Source: an uncultured Roseivirga sp. (lineage in GTDB: Bacteria > Bacteroidota > Bacteroidia > Cytophagales > Cyclobacteriaceae). From it: DNA of 64,000 nucleotides. This document shows positions 36,984 through 46,739 of this stretch, piece after piece. The DNA lies in the NCBI GenBank assembly GCA_947493005.1, contig CANLOY010000005.1, forward strand, positions 186,001 to 250,000, written 5' to 3'. Each line of letters starts with the position of its first letter. Within the stretch, counting starts at the first letter, position 1. Under the pieces are notes generated by a model. The model searched no databases and was not told the origin of the DNA. It saw only the letters and a program-made list of their open reading frames with translations. A program made the translations under genes and the position numbers.

Positions 36984-39911
36984 TTAGAAACTTCTCTTTT
37001 CTAAATGCTCTTTCAGATCAACCTTATCAATTCCTTTTTCTATCCAGTCTGGTGCTTTAAGACCTTTCAAATGGTGATCGAAAAATTCCATCATTCTTAC
37101 GCTATAATCCTTTCGGTTTTCCAGCTTCCTGAGGCCGTGATTTTCTCCTTTGTATTGCACAAGTATGACCGGCTTTTTCAAACGTCTTAGTGCCGAGTAA
37201 TACTCGATACCTTGCGTAAAGTCAACAGCTCCATCTTTATCGTTATGCAGCATTAAGAGTGGGGTGTTTACTTTTTTCACGTGATAAACAGGACTGTTTC
37301 TTAAGTAAGAGTCCCAGTTCTCCCAAGGTGCGCCCCGGAATCTACCTTGAGAAGATTCGAAGATACCCATATTACCACCACCAGAATTCCAATAAATTAA
37401 ATCATACATGGAAACCATGTTGGTGAGAGGTGCTCCTGCAGCAGCTGCCTTGAACATATTAGTCTGGGTAATCAAGAATGCTGTTTGATAACCACCCCAT
37501 GAATGACCATGGATTCCAATGTTATCTGCGTCTACTACTCCCGTGGCAATTGCAGCTTTTACGGCAGGAAGTACTGCCCAAACTGCCGACATCCCTGGAT
37601 CATCTAGCTTGTAAACAATGTCTGGAATAAATACCGCATAGCCATTGCTGGTATACATGTTTGGGTTCCAGCCTGTACCACCAAAGCCTGGGTTCGACCA
37701 GTTATGGCGGGTCTGCGATAACTTTTCATAGTAATAAACTATGGTCGGATATTTTTTACCCTTTTCATAATTCGCGGGAAGGAATAGCGCGCCTTGGAGT
37801 TTATCTCCTTTATCAGTTACATAATCTACTAACTGAGTGCCTTCCGACCATGCGTATTTATCGGCATCTGGTGTATTGGCGGTAACTTGTTTTGGCGAAG
37901 AAAGCGATAAATCTGTCACAAACATTTCAGGTGGAGTATTGAAGGTTTGTTTGCTCAAGAATAAGATATCGGCATTTTCAGCTTTTCTAAGGCCACCAAT
38001 GTTTGCATCTTCCCAAATTAGAGAAGTAACACCAGGTTTTAGACCGCTTTTTCTTGTAGGCGAAAGTGTTGCTATTCCACTTTTCTTAGTCCATTCACCA
38101 TAGGTACGTATGTAAACCGTTTTGCTTAAATCGATTCCTTTTTCTTCTGGATCCAAACCAAATCTATACTGGTAGCGTATGCCTTCAGTTCTTCCATTTT
38201 GAGTCAGGTTTACTGGTTTAGCCTTGCCTGTTAAAGGGACCTGCCAAATATCCCATCCATCTCTAAGTAAAACGTACTTACTATCAGAACTCCAGCCGAG
38301 GATACTCACCATAGGCTTTTCTACATTATGATCGTCTTCAACATTTACAAAAGTGACAGGTAGGTTTTCAGTGATGTTTTTTGTAGTTCCACTAACTATA
38401 TCATGCACGAAATAATGCCCATCTTCACCATAAATGAATTTCGTACCATCGGTTGATGGCCTTGGATTAGATCCAAAAGAAGGAAGATAGAACTTGGTGA
38501 AAAGTTCTTTTTTCACACCTGTTTTCAGGTCTACAAGGTAAAAATCACTGTATCGCTGACCATCTAAATTCATGTCTAATTCGTAGTTCTGAGCATCAGA
38601 ACCTAAGGCATAAAGATGTTTTGGAAAAATACTCAAATTCTTCATGCTACTGTCTTGCAAAGCAGTATGCTTAGCAGTAGCAACATCATACATCGCCCAC
38701 ATGCTATAGCTTTTGTCTTGCCTCTCTGTTACTTGCTGACGTGATTGAAGTCTGCTGTCGTTCCAGTGCCAAAGCGTCATGTCAGGTTTGTCGGCATCAT
38801 TTTTCTTTTTCGGTTTTGCTTTCTTGGGGCTTACCTTAGCAATTGCCTTTTGTAAGTCCGAAATAGATTTAAGTGAAGTATCGGCCATGATTTCTTTTAA
38901 GGCCTTGGCTTGAGCTGATTTCACTGAGTCCTTATCTATCTCTTTTTTGGGAGTTGGTTTTTTCACAAGCTCTAATGGGTGAATCCCGTAGAAGAGTCTA
39001 GTCAGGTCTTCAGACCACATTGGTCTTCTATTGCCACTGATTGTATAATTCTGATCAAAGCCGGTGCTATCTTTCAGAGCATCGTATATAGTGACTTGTG
39101 GTTTATTCAGGTTTTTTACCCCAACTACTTTACCATGAGCTTGCTTGTACTTTTTGTCATCAACCATTTTCAATGCTGCAAATGCATCACCTTTTTCGGT
39201 CCAATTAATAAACTTGTATGAAGCTTTATCAGAGTCTAAAATTTGTGTGCTATTGCCGGTCATATCCATCAGATAGATACCATTTCCGGTTTTGTTAGCT
39301 GCATCAACAACATATGCCAGATGACTACCAGACTTATTGAACCTGAATTCAGTAACATTTCCAATGTTCTGAGATTTGTCAGTATTTAGATGATAAACCA
39401 AAAGGTCGGAACCTCTGGCTTTACCATTGCCATCTTTTGCCAGGTTAATAGCAAGCTGTGATGCTTCTTTATTGTTAAAAGAATAGCTGATCACATTTTC
39501 GAAAGTTTTCTTTTCGTCTTTGCCTAGCTCTAGTAAAGCGAGTTTATCTCTAAGTGGTTTACTTCTAGGGCCTTTATTTGCTTTTCTTGCACTAAACTTC
39601 GGGTATTCTTTGAAAGCGATCCATTTACTATCATCGCTGAATTCTATCGAAGGAAAACTGGTGGAACCAATTGGGAAAGACTTTGCTAAAGAATCTGGGT
39701 CGGAAATCTTTTTGAGAATTATTTCCCCATCGGCTTCTAGTGCTATGATTCCATAAGCAATCCATTGACCATCGGGGGATATTTTGAAAGAACCGCTCTG
39801 CATATATTTCCAAGTAGGAATGTCTTGCCAAGACATAGGCTTTTTTTCCTGGGCTATCGAAAAGCTGGCGAATAAAAAAAGTGCCCAGAGGGTGAGGAGT
39901 TGTTTACGCAT
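36984..39911 (-). CDS. S9 family (prolyl oligopeptidase-like) secreted serine peptidase
   Basis: Signal peptide; GIHGHSWGGYQTAFLITQT catalytic Ser, ...MLHNDKDGAVDF, KGENHGLRK. Confidence 0.92.
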   Translation of the reverse strand: MRKQLLTLWALFLFASFSIAQEKKPMSWQDIPTWKYMQSGSFKISPDGQWIAYGIIALEADGEIILKKISDPDSLAKSFPIGSTSFPSIEFSDDSKWIAFKEYPKFSARKANKGPRSKPLRDKLALLELGKDEKKTFENVISYSFNNKEASQLAINLAKDGNGKARGSDLLVYHLNTDKSQNIGNVTEFRFNKSGSHLAYVVDAANKTGNGIYLMDMTGNSTQILDSDKASYKFINWTEKGDAFAALKMVDDKKYKQAHGKVVGVKNLNKPQVTIYDALKDSTGFDQNYTISGNRRPMWSEDLTRLFYGIHPLELVKKPTPKKEIDKDSVKSAQAKALKEIMADTSLKSISDLQKAIAKVSPKKAKPKKKNDADKPDMTLWHWNDSRLQSRQQVTERQDKSYSMWAMYDVATAKHTALQDSSMKNLSIFPKHLYALGSDAQNYELDMNLDGQRYSDFYLVDLKTGVKKELFTKFYLPSFGSNPRPSTDGTKFIYGEDGHYFVHDIVSGTTKNITENLPVTFVNVEDDHNVEKPMVSILGWSSDSKYVLLRDGWDIWQVPLTGKAKPVNLTQNGRTEGIRYQYRFGLDPEEKGIDLSKTVYIRTYGEWTKKSGIATLSPTRKSGLKPGVTSLIWEDANIGGLRKAENADILFLSKQTFNTPPEMFVTDLSLSSPKQVTANTPDADKYAWSEGTQLVDYVTDKGDKLQGALFLPANYEKGKKYPTIVYYYEKLSQTRHNWSNPGFGGTGWNPNMYTSNGYAVFIPDIVYKLDDPGMSAVWAVLPAVKAAIATGVVDADNIGIHGHSWGGYQTAFLITQTNMFKAAAAGAPLTNMVSMYDLIYWNSGGGNMGIFESSQGRFRGAPWENWDSYLRNSPVYHVKKVNTPLLMLHNDKDGAVDFTQGIEYYSALRRLKKPVILVQYKGENHGLRKLENRKDYSVRMMEFFDHHLKGLKAPDWIEKGIDKVDLKEHLEKRSF

Positions 39912-40078
39912 GGTTAAGTTTTTTTGTAGGGGAAATTAACTAAAAATTCATGGTTCTAGTAGGGGTTGACAGATTTTAACAGGAGAGTTATGGTATGCCA
40001 GAACCTAAAAATTAATTAGTCAATAACCTTAACCGCCTTTGCCTCTTACTTAATCTCAACTTGTGTTGCCTGAAGGTC

Positions 40079-40768
40079 TTACTGATTCGAAGGTATCTTG
40101 ACAACATTATAGATCGCATGAAGCCTGCCTCTTTCAATAGCCCAACCAACGTTTCCATAATCGAAATGCCAGTACTCTTTAAGATCGCAAACAAAGCCTT
40201 CTTTTTCAAAGAGTCTCATCAGTAGCGTCCTGTTCTCTCTTGCCTCTGCAGATATATCTGGGTGGTGGGGATAACAGTGTTCGGTTAAATCAATGTCATA
40301 TCCTTTATTAGTGCCAAAATTCAAGACAGACTTCGTTTTCTTGTCATAAATCAAAGCATCAACAGCTCCTCCAGTGGCATGGGTGGACTTTTGTTCAGAC
40401 GCTATGAAACGGGCGACAAGTTCTTTTAACTGTGTCAGAGACTCTTCAGGGTGCTTTTTTTGAAGAAGCATCAGTTTATTATTCCATAACTTCCTTTGAT
40501 GTTCGAAGGACCGCCAGGCAGACCGTATGATCAAAGTCTTGTTTTGTTTATCCAGGGTCTGGCTTATTCGGCCAATTTTCTCTACCAATGCCTTACGAAC
40601 CAAGTATTGATAGTCTTTCACTATTGAAGGTTCGAAGATTAGGTTGAATCCAGCACTCAACAGACTGACTAACACCTCATGATTTTCTTTAATGGGAAAG
40701 GAGGGTTCCAACTGCTTATGCAATAAATCCTGTCTGTTTACATAAGCACAATATTCCTTAGCGTTCAT
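40079..40768 (-). CDS. M15-type D-Ala-D-Ala dipeptidase (VanX/DdpX-like)
   Basis: KSTHATGGAVDALIYD metal site and EYWHFDYGN. Confidence 0.85.
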   Translation of the reverse strand: MNAKEYCAYVNRQDLLHKQLEPSFPIKENHEVLVSLLSAGFNLIFEPSIVKDYQYLVRKALVEKIGRISQTLDKQNKTLIIRSAWRSFEHQRKLWNNKLMLLQKKHPEESLTQLKELVARFIASEQKSTHATGGAVDALIYDKKTKSVLNFGTNKGYDIDLTEHCYPHHPDISAEARENRTLLMRLFEKEGFVCDLKEYWHFDYGNVGWAIERGRLHAIYNVVKIPSNQ

Positions 40769-40772
40769 TGAC

Positions 40773-41834
40773 CTATTCTACAATTAATTTGGAGACATAA
40801 GAAGATGTCATGAGTGAAAGTAGCGCATTATAGTTGATATTGAACCGTACTTCTTGCCCTACCTTTAAATTGGTTTTACCTGTATCTACCACGATATGGT
40901 CACTGCTGGAGGAAAGGATGTCAATTTTCGATAAAGGAGTAAGGTCAGAGATCATAACGTCTTGTTGGCCAATGCCTAAAAGTGCTCTTTTTATAGTGCC
41001 TCTATCTTTGAACGAAGGCTTACACCCAGCAGCATTTTGACCTATAATGCCAAAAGGAAGGCTTGGTTTGGACTGTACTTCGATGGCTTCGGCCACTAGT
41101 TGAAAAGCATCTGTAAACAAACCCGGGATTGGCTTTCTGTGTATTGTTTCGCAGCCGAGAAAAATGGACTCACCTAATCGGAGATCATTGACCCGACCAA
41201 TGTCAGTGGTGTGCATAAACCAATGATAGTTGGCCGAATTACCACCGGAAATGACCTCTAACTTTATTCTGAACTTCTTTTCGACTGAATTGGCAATAGC
41301 TGAGAGTTGATTCATATTATTTTCATCAGGTATAATTCCTCCCATGCATGCCAGGTTGGTGCCTAACCCCATTAGTCTCAGCCCTTTTAATTCCAATAAT
41401 TTGGCAATAGTTTTATCCAGTTCATCCGGCATAAGGCCTTCTCTTAAATCACCAAGTTCTACCATTAAAATTACCTGATGAATTAGACCAAGTTCCAAGG
41501 CAAATTTCGAAAGCGCCCTGAGGATCACTATTTCTGAATTAAGGCTGCAATCTGCGTTTTGAACGACTTGCTCAACCTGACTGAGCATCGGGCCTCTTAA
41601 TAGTAGGAAATGGGCTTCAATTCCGTTTTCCCGCATGTTTATGATGTTGCCAAGCCGTGAATCCCCAAGTGTCTTGATACCGCTATTAATGAGTGTTGCG
41701 ACAATCTCAGAATGACCGCATATGGCTTTGGTCACACCACTTACCTTGATGCCATTTGACCCATAAAGATCAACAAGGGTTCGTGCATTATGGGCTATTT
41801 TTCGCAGATTTATTTCTATTCGAGGTGATATCAT
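40773..41834 (-). CDS. PLP-dependent alanine/ornithine racemase family protein
   Basis: SGVTKAICGHSEIVATLINSGIKTLGDSRLGNI; LEVISGGNSANYHWFM; RLGESIFLG. Confidence 0.87.
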   Translation of the reverse strand: MISPRIEINLRKIAHNARTLVDLYGSNGIKVSGVTKAICGHSEIVATLINSGIKTLGDSRLGNIINMRENGIEAHFLLLRGPMLSQVEQVVQNADCSLNSEIVILRALSKFALELGLIHQVILMVELGDLREGLMPDELDKTIAKLLELKGLRLMGLGTNLACMGGIIPDENNMNQLSAIANSVEKKFRIKLEVISGGNSANYHWFMHTTDIGRVNDLRLGESIFLGCETIHRKPIPGLFTDAFQLVAEAIEVQSKPSLPFGIIGQNAAGCKPSFKDRGTIKRALLGIGQQDVMISDLTPLSKIDILSSSSDHIVVDTGKTNLKVGQEVRFNINYNALLSLMTSSYVSKLIVE

Positions 41835-42901
41835 TTGAGACTCAAAGGGAGTAGATATAAACGCGATAGCTGTGCGACAAGCTTGTCACAACCTTGAGTA
41901 AGCACATCTGTCACCGGAATTCTGTGTTTTTCTTCGTATTGAACAATATGGCTATCCAGTTCCTTGTCAGTCATTCCCTCATGGTTGAGCGTTATGGCTA
42001 CTACTTTTGATTTGGAAAAAACCTCCAGAAGCTCTATTTCACTAACTATTGTTGGCATTTGGTAGTCTGGAAAATCACAACGCGTTTTTCTTTTCGGAGG
42101 GTGTTGTAAGATGATGGCATTGGGCATAGCCCCACGAATAATGGCTGAAGAAGAGGTGAATGCGGGATGACCCAATGCTCCTTGCCCTTCGACAATAATA
42201 ATGTCTGGTTTTTCTTCTTCATACGCGGTTACAATCGCATGCTCTACAGCACCACTGGCAAAGCCTGAGCTGAGCATATCTACAGCAAAACCATATTTGG
42301 CTCCCTGAAGTAAGCCTGTTTGACCTGTGGCAATGAAAACTACTCTTATTCCTTCAGCTCTTAAAGCTTTTACTAATTCTACGGCTGTGGTTCTTTTTCC
42401 TACAGCACAGTCAGTGCCCAACACTGCAACTACCGGTGCTTTTACTGTTTTGATTTTACCAGTAAACGAATGCAAATGCTTTCTTTTTAAAGGTTTTCGG
42501 ATATCATAGATTTTCACTCCAAATTCTGCGGCACTTTGAGCCAATTCAGGATCATCAGAGAAGAATTCAGGAAGTCCATTCACAATGTTCATTCCCATTT
42601 TCATGGCTGAAAGGATTACTTCACGATCTTCATTGCCAATAACAGGTGTTAGAGGTGCGATGCCATAAATGAAGTATTTTGGAACTTGGCTCAGGTTAGC
42701 AATGGCCTCATAAATACTGTGAAAAATAGGTATACCATTTTTCACACCATCTAAGTGTTCACCTGCATCCATAACGTTTTTGGTGCTATCGATCACTCCA
42801 ACAATTTTGAATTTTTCCGAATGTCGGACTAACCCATTGGCGACTTTCCCATCTAATTTTCCAAACTCGTTTTCACAATATATTAATGCTTCTGATTCCA
42901 T
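41831..42901 (-). CDS. DUF1611 / DgcN-like protein (P-loop NTP-binding)
   Basis: APVVAVLGTDCAVGKRTTAVELVKALRAEGIRVVFIATGQTGLLQGAKYGFAVDMLSSGF; IIIVEGQGALGHPAF. Confidence 0.85.
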   Translation of the reverse strand: MESEALIYCENEFGKLDGKVANGLVRHSEKFKIVGVIDSTKNVMDAGEHLDGVKNGIPIFHSIYEAIANLSQVPKYFIYGIAPLTPVIGNEDREVILSAMKMGMNIVNGLPEFFSDDPELAQSAAEFGVKIYDIRKPLKRKHLHSFTGKIKTVKAPVVAVLGTDCAVGKRTTAVELVKALRAEGIRVVFIATGQTGLLQGAKYGFAVDMLSSGFASGAVEHAIVTAYEEEKPDIIIVEGQGALGHPAFTSSSAIIRGAMPNAIILQHPPKRKTRCDFPDYQMPTIVSEIELLEVFSKSKVVAITLNHEGMTDKELDSHIVQYEEKHRIPVTDVLTQGCDKLVAQLSRLYLLPLSLK

Positions 42902-42973
42902 GGTTGCTTGATTATCTGATGACCCTGAATAGGATCAGAGACTTGTTTGTTGAAATAGTATTACTGTGAGTTT

Positions 42974-43177
42974 TTATGATTTCCTGAGTGGTTCAACTAG
43001 CTCTCGCTCATAGTAAACCAATTCATCATCTTCAGGGGCATCGACTATTTTGCAGTAGTAAACTCTATGCACGTAACGTCTGATGATCAAAGGAATGGAG
43101 GGGCACTCTTTGGCATAAACGACTTCTCCTTCTTTGAATTTGTTGTCCAGGCTTGGTTTAAATCGATCCATTCCCAT
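42974..43177 (-). CDS. Small conserved Bacteroidota-type hypothetical protein
   Basis: KFKEGEVVYAKECPSIPLIIRRYVHRVYYCKIVDAPEDDELVYYERELV; overlaps the upstream ORF in operon orientation. Confidence 0.65.
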   Translation of the reverse strand: MGMDRFKPSLDNKFKEGEVVYAKECPSIPLIIRRYVHRVYYCKIVDAPEDDELVYYERELVEPLRKS

Positions 43178-43529
43178 ATTCTTCTGGTCTTTTCATTTCA
43201 ACAAATACGTCTTCTTGTTTTGTGTCTATTGGAATTAATTGAAGTAGCAAAGGTGACTGCTTATCTTTCCTTGTATTGAGTGTAAACCGATTACATACGG
43301 TTTTTAGATAAGTAAAGACCTTAGATGTGACTTGATTCCATGCGTTGAAAACTTCTCGATAAGTACCTAAAATTGAATTGTTCAGGATGTCGAAGAGATT
43401 GGATTTGCTGACTTTCAAATTAGTCAAAACTAGCTTTCTTCCATCAATGCTATTAGCAGCATAATAATGATGAAATGAATTGCTTTTCTTTTGATTGATA
43501 TTCGCTATTTTAAGTTGTCTTTTGTTCAT
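43158..43529 (-). CDS. Hypothetical protein
   Basis: 123-aa ORF with a candidate promoter at 43554-43609. Confidence 0.6.
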   Translation of the reverse strand: MNKRQLKIANINQKKSNSFHHYYAANSIDGRKLVLTNLKVSKSNLFDILNNSILGTYREVFNAWNQVTSKVFTYLKTVCNRFTLNTRKDKQSPLLLQLIPIDTKQEDVFVEMKRPEEYGNGSI

Positions 43530-43553
43530 GATTTAGAGTTTTATGACTACCTG

Positions 43554-43609
43554 CAAAACTGATAATAATCACTTGGCTATACGTTACAGATTGCTAAGCA
43601 AGGGTTACA
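43554..43609 (-). promoter_or_regulatory. Stress-type promoter motif S1
   Basis: Minus strand: TGTAA-N16-TGTAA-N22-CAGTTTTG. Confidence 0.55.
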
Positions 43610-43772
43610 TAAACCTCACATGAATTATTAAAGAAAATCTTTCAGATGATCCTTCCCTACTTATTGACGTCTGAAAGTGTAAGCCCAAAGAATTGACTGC
43701 AACCTTAAATGTCTTCAAACAGGGTATTAGCCAAGTTCAATGGGCTTAAAAGATGTCTTAATAATCAATGGG

Positions 43773-43898
43773 TTATAAATCATTGGAGGTACGAAGCTTC
43801 TCGTTCCGTTTCTCAGCTTTAGCCGCACGTTTTTCCTTTAGTGTTTTGGAAGCCGGGGTTTTTCCGGATTTTTCTTTTCCATTTTTTTCTTTCGACAT
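43773..43898 (-). CDS. Small highly basic protein (41 aa), not in supplied ORF track
   Basis: Reverse translation MSKEKNGKEKSGKTPASKTLKEKRAAKAEKRNEKLRTSNDL*; own promoter motif at 43929-43984. Confidence 0.7.
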   Translation of the reverse strand: MSKEKNGKEKSGKTPASKTLKEKRAAKAEKRNEKLRTSNDL

Positions 43899-43928
43899 AT
43901 CTATACTTTACGGGTTCAAACTCTTTCT

Positions 43929-43984
43929 TAAAGGTGCGTTTTATCATGAATGGGCGCCTTACATCGAAGTCATAAATACTTACA
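43929..43984 (-). promoter_or_regulatory. Stress-type promoter motif S3
   Basis: Minus strand: TGTAA-N16-TGTAA-N22-CACCTTTA. Confidence 0.5.
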
Positions 43985-44039
43985 GATATGCCATATTTCT
44001 TTATTGTGACTTAAGGTTTTTAGAAAGCTTGTGATTGAG

Positions 44040-44315
44040 CTAGTTCCTGCGAGTCAAATTTCGCCTGGTTTTGAAACGTATTTGCACGCCCCTTTTTGGA
44101 AAACTCTTTTCCAGAATCCGCATTACTTCTTCACGTGAAAGCATCAATCTGCCTTCTACTTTATTCAATAATTCATGTTCTGCACCAAAAGCAAATTGTA
44201 AATCTTCATTGGTCAATTGAGGATATGCCTTCTGGAGTAGCTTTGACTGTTTTAACCAATCCCCCTTTATTTTAAAGGTCATTCCACTTCTATAGTATAC
44301 TATTTTTGAGCTCAT
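44040..44315 (-). CDS. CsbD-like stress protein with C-terminal basic tail
   Basis: IKGDWLKQSKLLQKAYPQLTNEDLQFAFGAEHELLNKVEGRLMLSREEVMRIL resembles CsbD; start at MSSKIV because the -7 element lies upstream of 44315. Confidence 0.65.
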   Translation of the reverse strand: MSSKIVYYRSGMTFKIKGDWLKQSKLLQKAYPQLTNEDLQFAFGAEHELLNKVEGRLMLSREEVMRILEKSFPKRGVQIRFKTRRNLTRRN

Positions 44316-44336
44316 TTCTTTCGTTTTTACATGGTG

Positions 44337-44392
44337 CAAAGCTGGCATCTATCTACTCACGGAATATTACATTTTATGAAATCAGGCTTACA
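44337..44392 (-). promoter_or_regulatory. Stress-type promoter motif S2
   Basis: Minus strand: TGTAA-N16-TGTAA-N22-CAGCTTTG. Confidence 0.55.
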
Positions 44393-44466
44393 TAAACCTT
44401 AGTATTTCAGGGTTATGTCAGTTTATAAGTGAGCGTTTACGTATATATGTTCAAAATCATTAAGAT

Positions 44467-44691
44467 ATGGACAAGCACATCTTGCTTTCAATGGGATTAC
44501 CAATGCGCATCCGAAGCCGTGCTGGGAAATGTGCCACAGTAGAAATGAACAAGGGTTTTTTTGTGGTTTGCAGGTTTCATCCAAATAGCAGCCTATATCT
44601 GAACGATGCTAATCTCCAAGGCTGGTACCCAGTTAACTACCTATCTCGAATTATCTATATGATTAAAAACAAACTTCGGCAACATGCCTGA
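44467..44691 (+). CDS. Hypothetical small protein
   Basis: 74-aa ORF, plausible composition, no recognised motif. Confidence 0.4.
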   Translation: MDKHILLSMGLPMRIRSRAGKCATVEMNKGFFVVCRFHPNSSLYLNDANLQGWYPVNYLSRIIYMIKNKLRQHA

Positions 44692-44703
44692 ATATAGTGC
44701 TGA

Positions 44704-45264
44704 TCAGAGGTTTTCGAGATTGGATTTTCTTTGTTCTTTGAGCTTTTTGTAAAAGGAAGGAGTCAGACCTGTTATCTTCTTGAACTGATTGGACATATGA
44801 GCGGCACTACTGTAATGCAGCTTAAACGAAATTTCTGATAAAGTGAGTTCATCATAGAGTATCAATTCTTTTACTCTTTCTATTTTATTGAGAATGATGA
44901 ATTGCTGTATTGTCAATCCATTCACCGCTGAAAAAGTATTGGCCAAATAGGTGTAATCATAACCTAGTTTTTCACTGATGTGATCTGAATAGTTTACCTT
45001 TGGTAATTCATCAGAATGATGGATCATTTCAATAATCACATTTTTTATTCTATCTACCAGAATACTTTTCTGATCATCGAGCAGTTCCAAGCCTGAGCGC
45101 AGTAAATTGGCCCTCAATAGTTCCCGTTGTTCATTGGAAAAACTACTGAGTATCTCTACCGCACCTAATTCCACTACGGCATGCTTTAATCCCAACGTCT
45201 CTAATTCTTGCTTCACAAGAATTTTGCAGCGCAAGCTTACCATATATTTAATATAAATTTTCAT
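44704..45264 (-). CDS. AraC family transcriptional regulator
   Basis: LTLSEISFKLHYSSAAHMSNQFKKITGLTPSFYKK. Confidence 0.9.
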   Translation of the reverse strand: MKIYIKYMVSLRCKILVKQELETLGLKHAVVELGAVEILSSFSNEQRELLRANLLRSGLELLDDQKSILVDRIKNVIIEMIHHSDELPKVNYSDHISEKLGYDYTYLANTFSAVNGLTIQQFIILNKIERVKELILYDELTLSEISFKLHYSSAAHMSNQFKKITGLTPSFYKKLKEQRKSNLENL

Positions 45265-45609
45265 GTTTACTTTCTATGTTATACGCGGTCTATGTCAAAA
45301 GAATTGACAGGATTGAAATTATTTACCATATGTTCCTTCAAAGCAGTTGCTTGAGTCCATTACATCACTGGCATTATTAATTTTGACAAATATTTGCCTC
45401 GATTAACTGTATAGTCGATCGTAAGGTCACGTATGTACAAATACAGAAGAAAGGTTGGACCCAATTCAATTTTTGAACCCTTCTTAATAAAATGTTTATT
45501 GGTCACTTTGTAAGGCATACCCCGTATGGTTCTGGATTCTTGAATGATAAAACCTGTCGTGACATCTAAAAAGCCTTACCTTGGAATAAGTATCACATTA
45601 ATTAACCTA

Positions 45610-46356
45610 ATGTCTATAGAACAAAAATTAGCCGTCCTTATCGATGGTGACAATATTCCTTCCAAATACGTCAGGCAAATGATGCAGGAGGTTACCAAGT
45701 ATGGTAACCCTACGATCAAGAGGATTTACGGAGATTGGACTCAGCCACACTTAACCAAATGGAAAAACCTCCTATTGGAAAACGCCATCATTCCGATCCA
45801 GCAATATGCATACACTGTTGGCAAAAACGCTACAGATTCAGCCATGATTATTGACGCAATGGATATTCTATATTCAGGAAAAGTGGACGGTTTTTGTTTG
45901 GTATCTAGTGATAGTGATTTTACCCGTCTTGCAACAAGGCTAAGAGAGGCTGGCATGACAGTCATTGGTATTGGTGAGAAAAAAACCCCTGAACCTTTTG
46001 TGGTGGCCTGCAATCGCTTTATTTTTCTTGAAATACTTAGTTCAGAAGAAGAGTCTGGTAAGAAAAAGAGTTCTCCAGAATCTGGTGCTAACGCAACCGT
46101 AGATAAGTTAACACCTATGGATATTAGATTCATAGCTTCAACAATTTCTGATGTTGCAGATGAAGATGGTTGGGCCTTTTTAGGTGATGTGGGGAGCTTA
46201 CTTCAGAAGAAACGACCCAGTTTTGATTCCAGAAATTACGGCTTTCAGAAACTCACTCCTTTGATTAATTCCATTGATCGCTTCGAGATTGAGCCCAGAC
46301 AGAGTTCCAAAGATCGTTTTAAACTGATCTACGTAAAGGATAAGAAAGCGAAGTAG
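45610..46356 (+). CDS. NYN domain protein with C-terminal OST-HTH/LOTUS-like domain (LabA/DUF88 type)
   Basis: LAVLIDGDNIPSKYVRQMMQEV, DSAMIIDAMDILYSGKVDGFCLVSSDSDFTRLATRLREAGMTVIGIG. Confidence 0.9.
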   Translation: MSIEQKLAVLIDGDNIPSKYVRQMMQEVTKYGNPTIKRIYGDWTQPHLTKWKNLLLENAIIPIQQYAYTVGKNATDSAMIIDAMDILYSGKVDGFCLVSSDSDFTRLATRLREAGMTVIGIGEKKTPEPFVVACNRFIFLEILSSEEESGKKKSSPESGANATVDKLTPMDIRFIASTISDVADEDGWAFLGDVGSLLQKKRPSFDSRNYGFQKLTPLINSIDRFEIEPRQSSKDRFKLIYVKDKKAK

Positions 46357-46439
46357 GATTATAGTAGAGACTTTGATTTTGTACTTAGTGAAAAGTTTCT
46401 AGCGGATAGTTAGGAAATTAAGGGGATTCCTCTTTGATC

Positions 46440-46660
46440 ATCAATTTCCAATCTAGCTTCTTAAATCCAATATGCAAACGCACTCCACATGACATGTTTG
46501 TTTGACTAAATATCGCCCTCTATTGGTCGTTTAAGCTGTTTTTTGTCCGTTCTTTGTCATCCTCGAACAAAAAAGGGGCAAAAGAATGTTGGCTTCTCAG
46601 TATTTTCTTATCTCAGATAGGAAATTGATGAGAAATGCTTCTCATTTTTTCAGAAGATAG
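46440..46660. repeat. Dispersed repeat copy A
   Basis: CCACATGACATGTTTGTTTGACT...GGCTTCTCAGTATTTTCTTATCTCAGATAGGAAATTGATGAGAAATGCTTCTCATTTTTTCAGAAGATAGG. Confidence 0.85.
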
Positions 46661-46739
46661 GGAGTTGAATATTACAGGAGACTCTAAATATTTATGTCTG
46701 CTATTTTCTTTTTTAAATGCGTTGCCCTGGAACAATAGT

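Noticed and set aside
43768-44034. 88-aa plus ORF
   Set aside because: Antisense to a more convincing basic small protein and to its promoter; Phe/Ser-rich composition typical of antisense ORFs.
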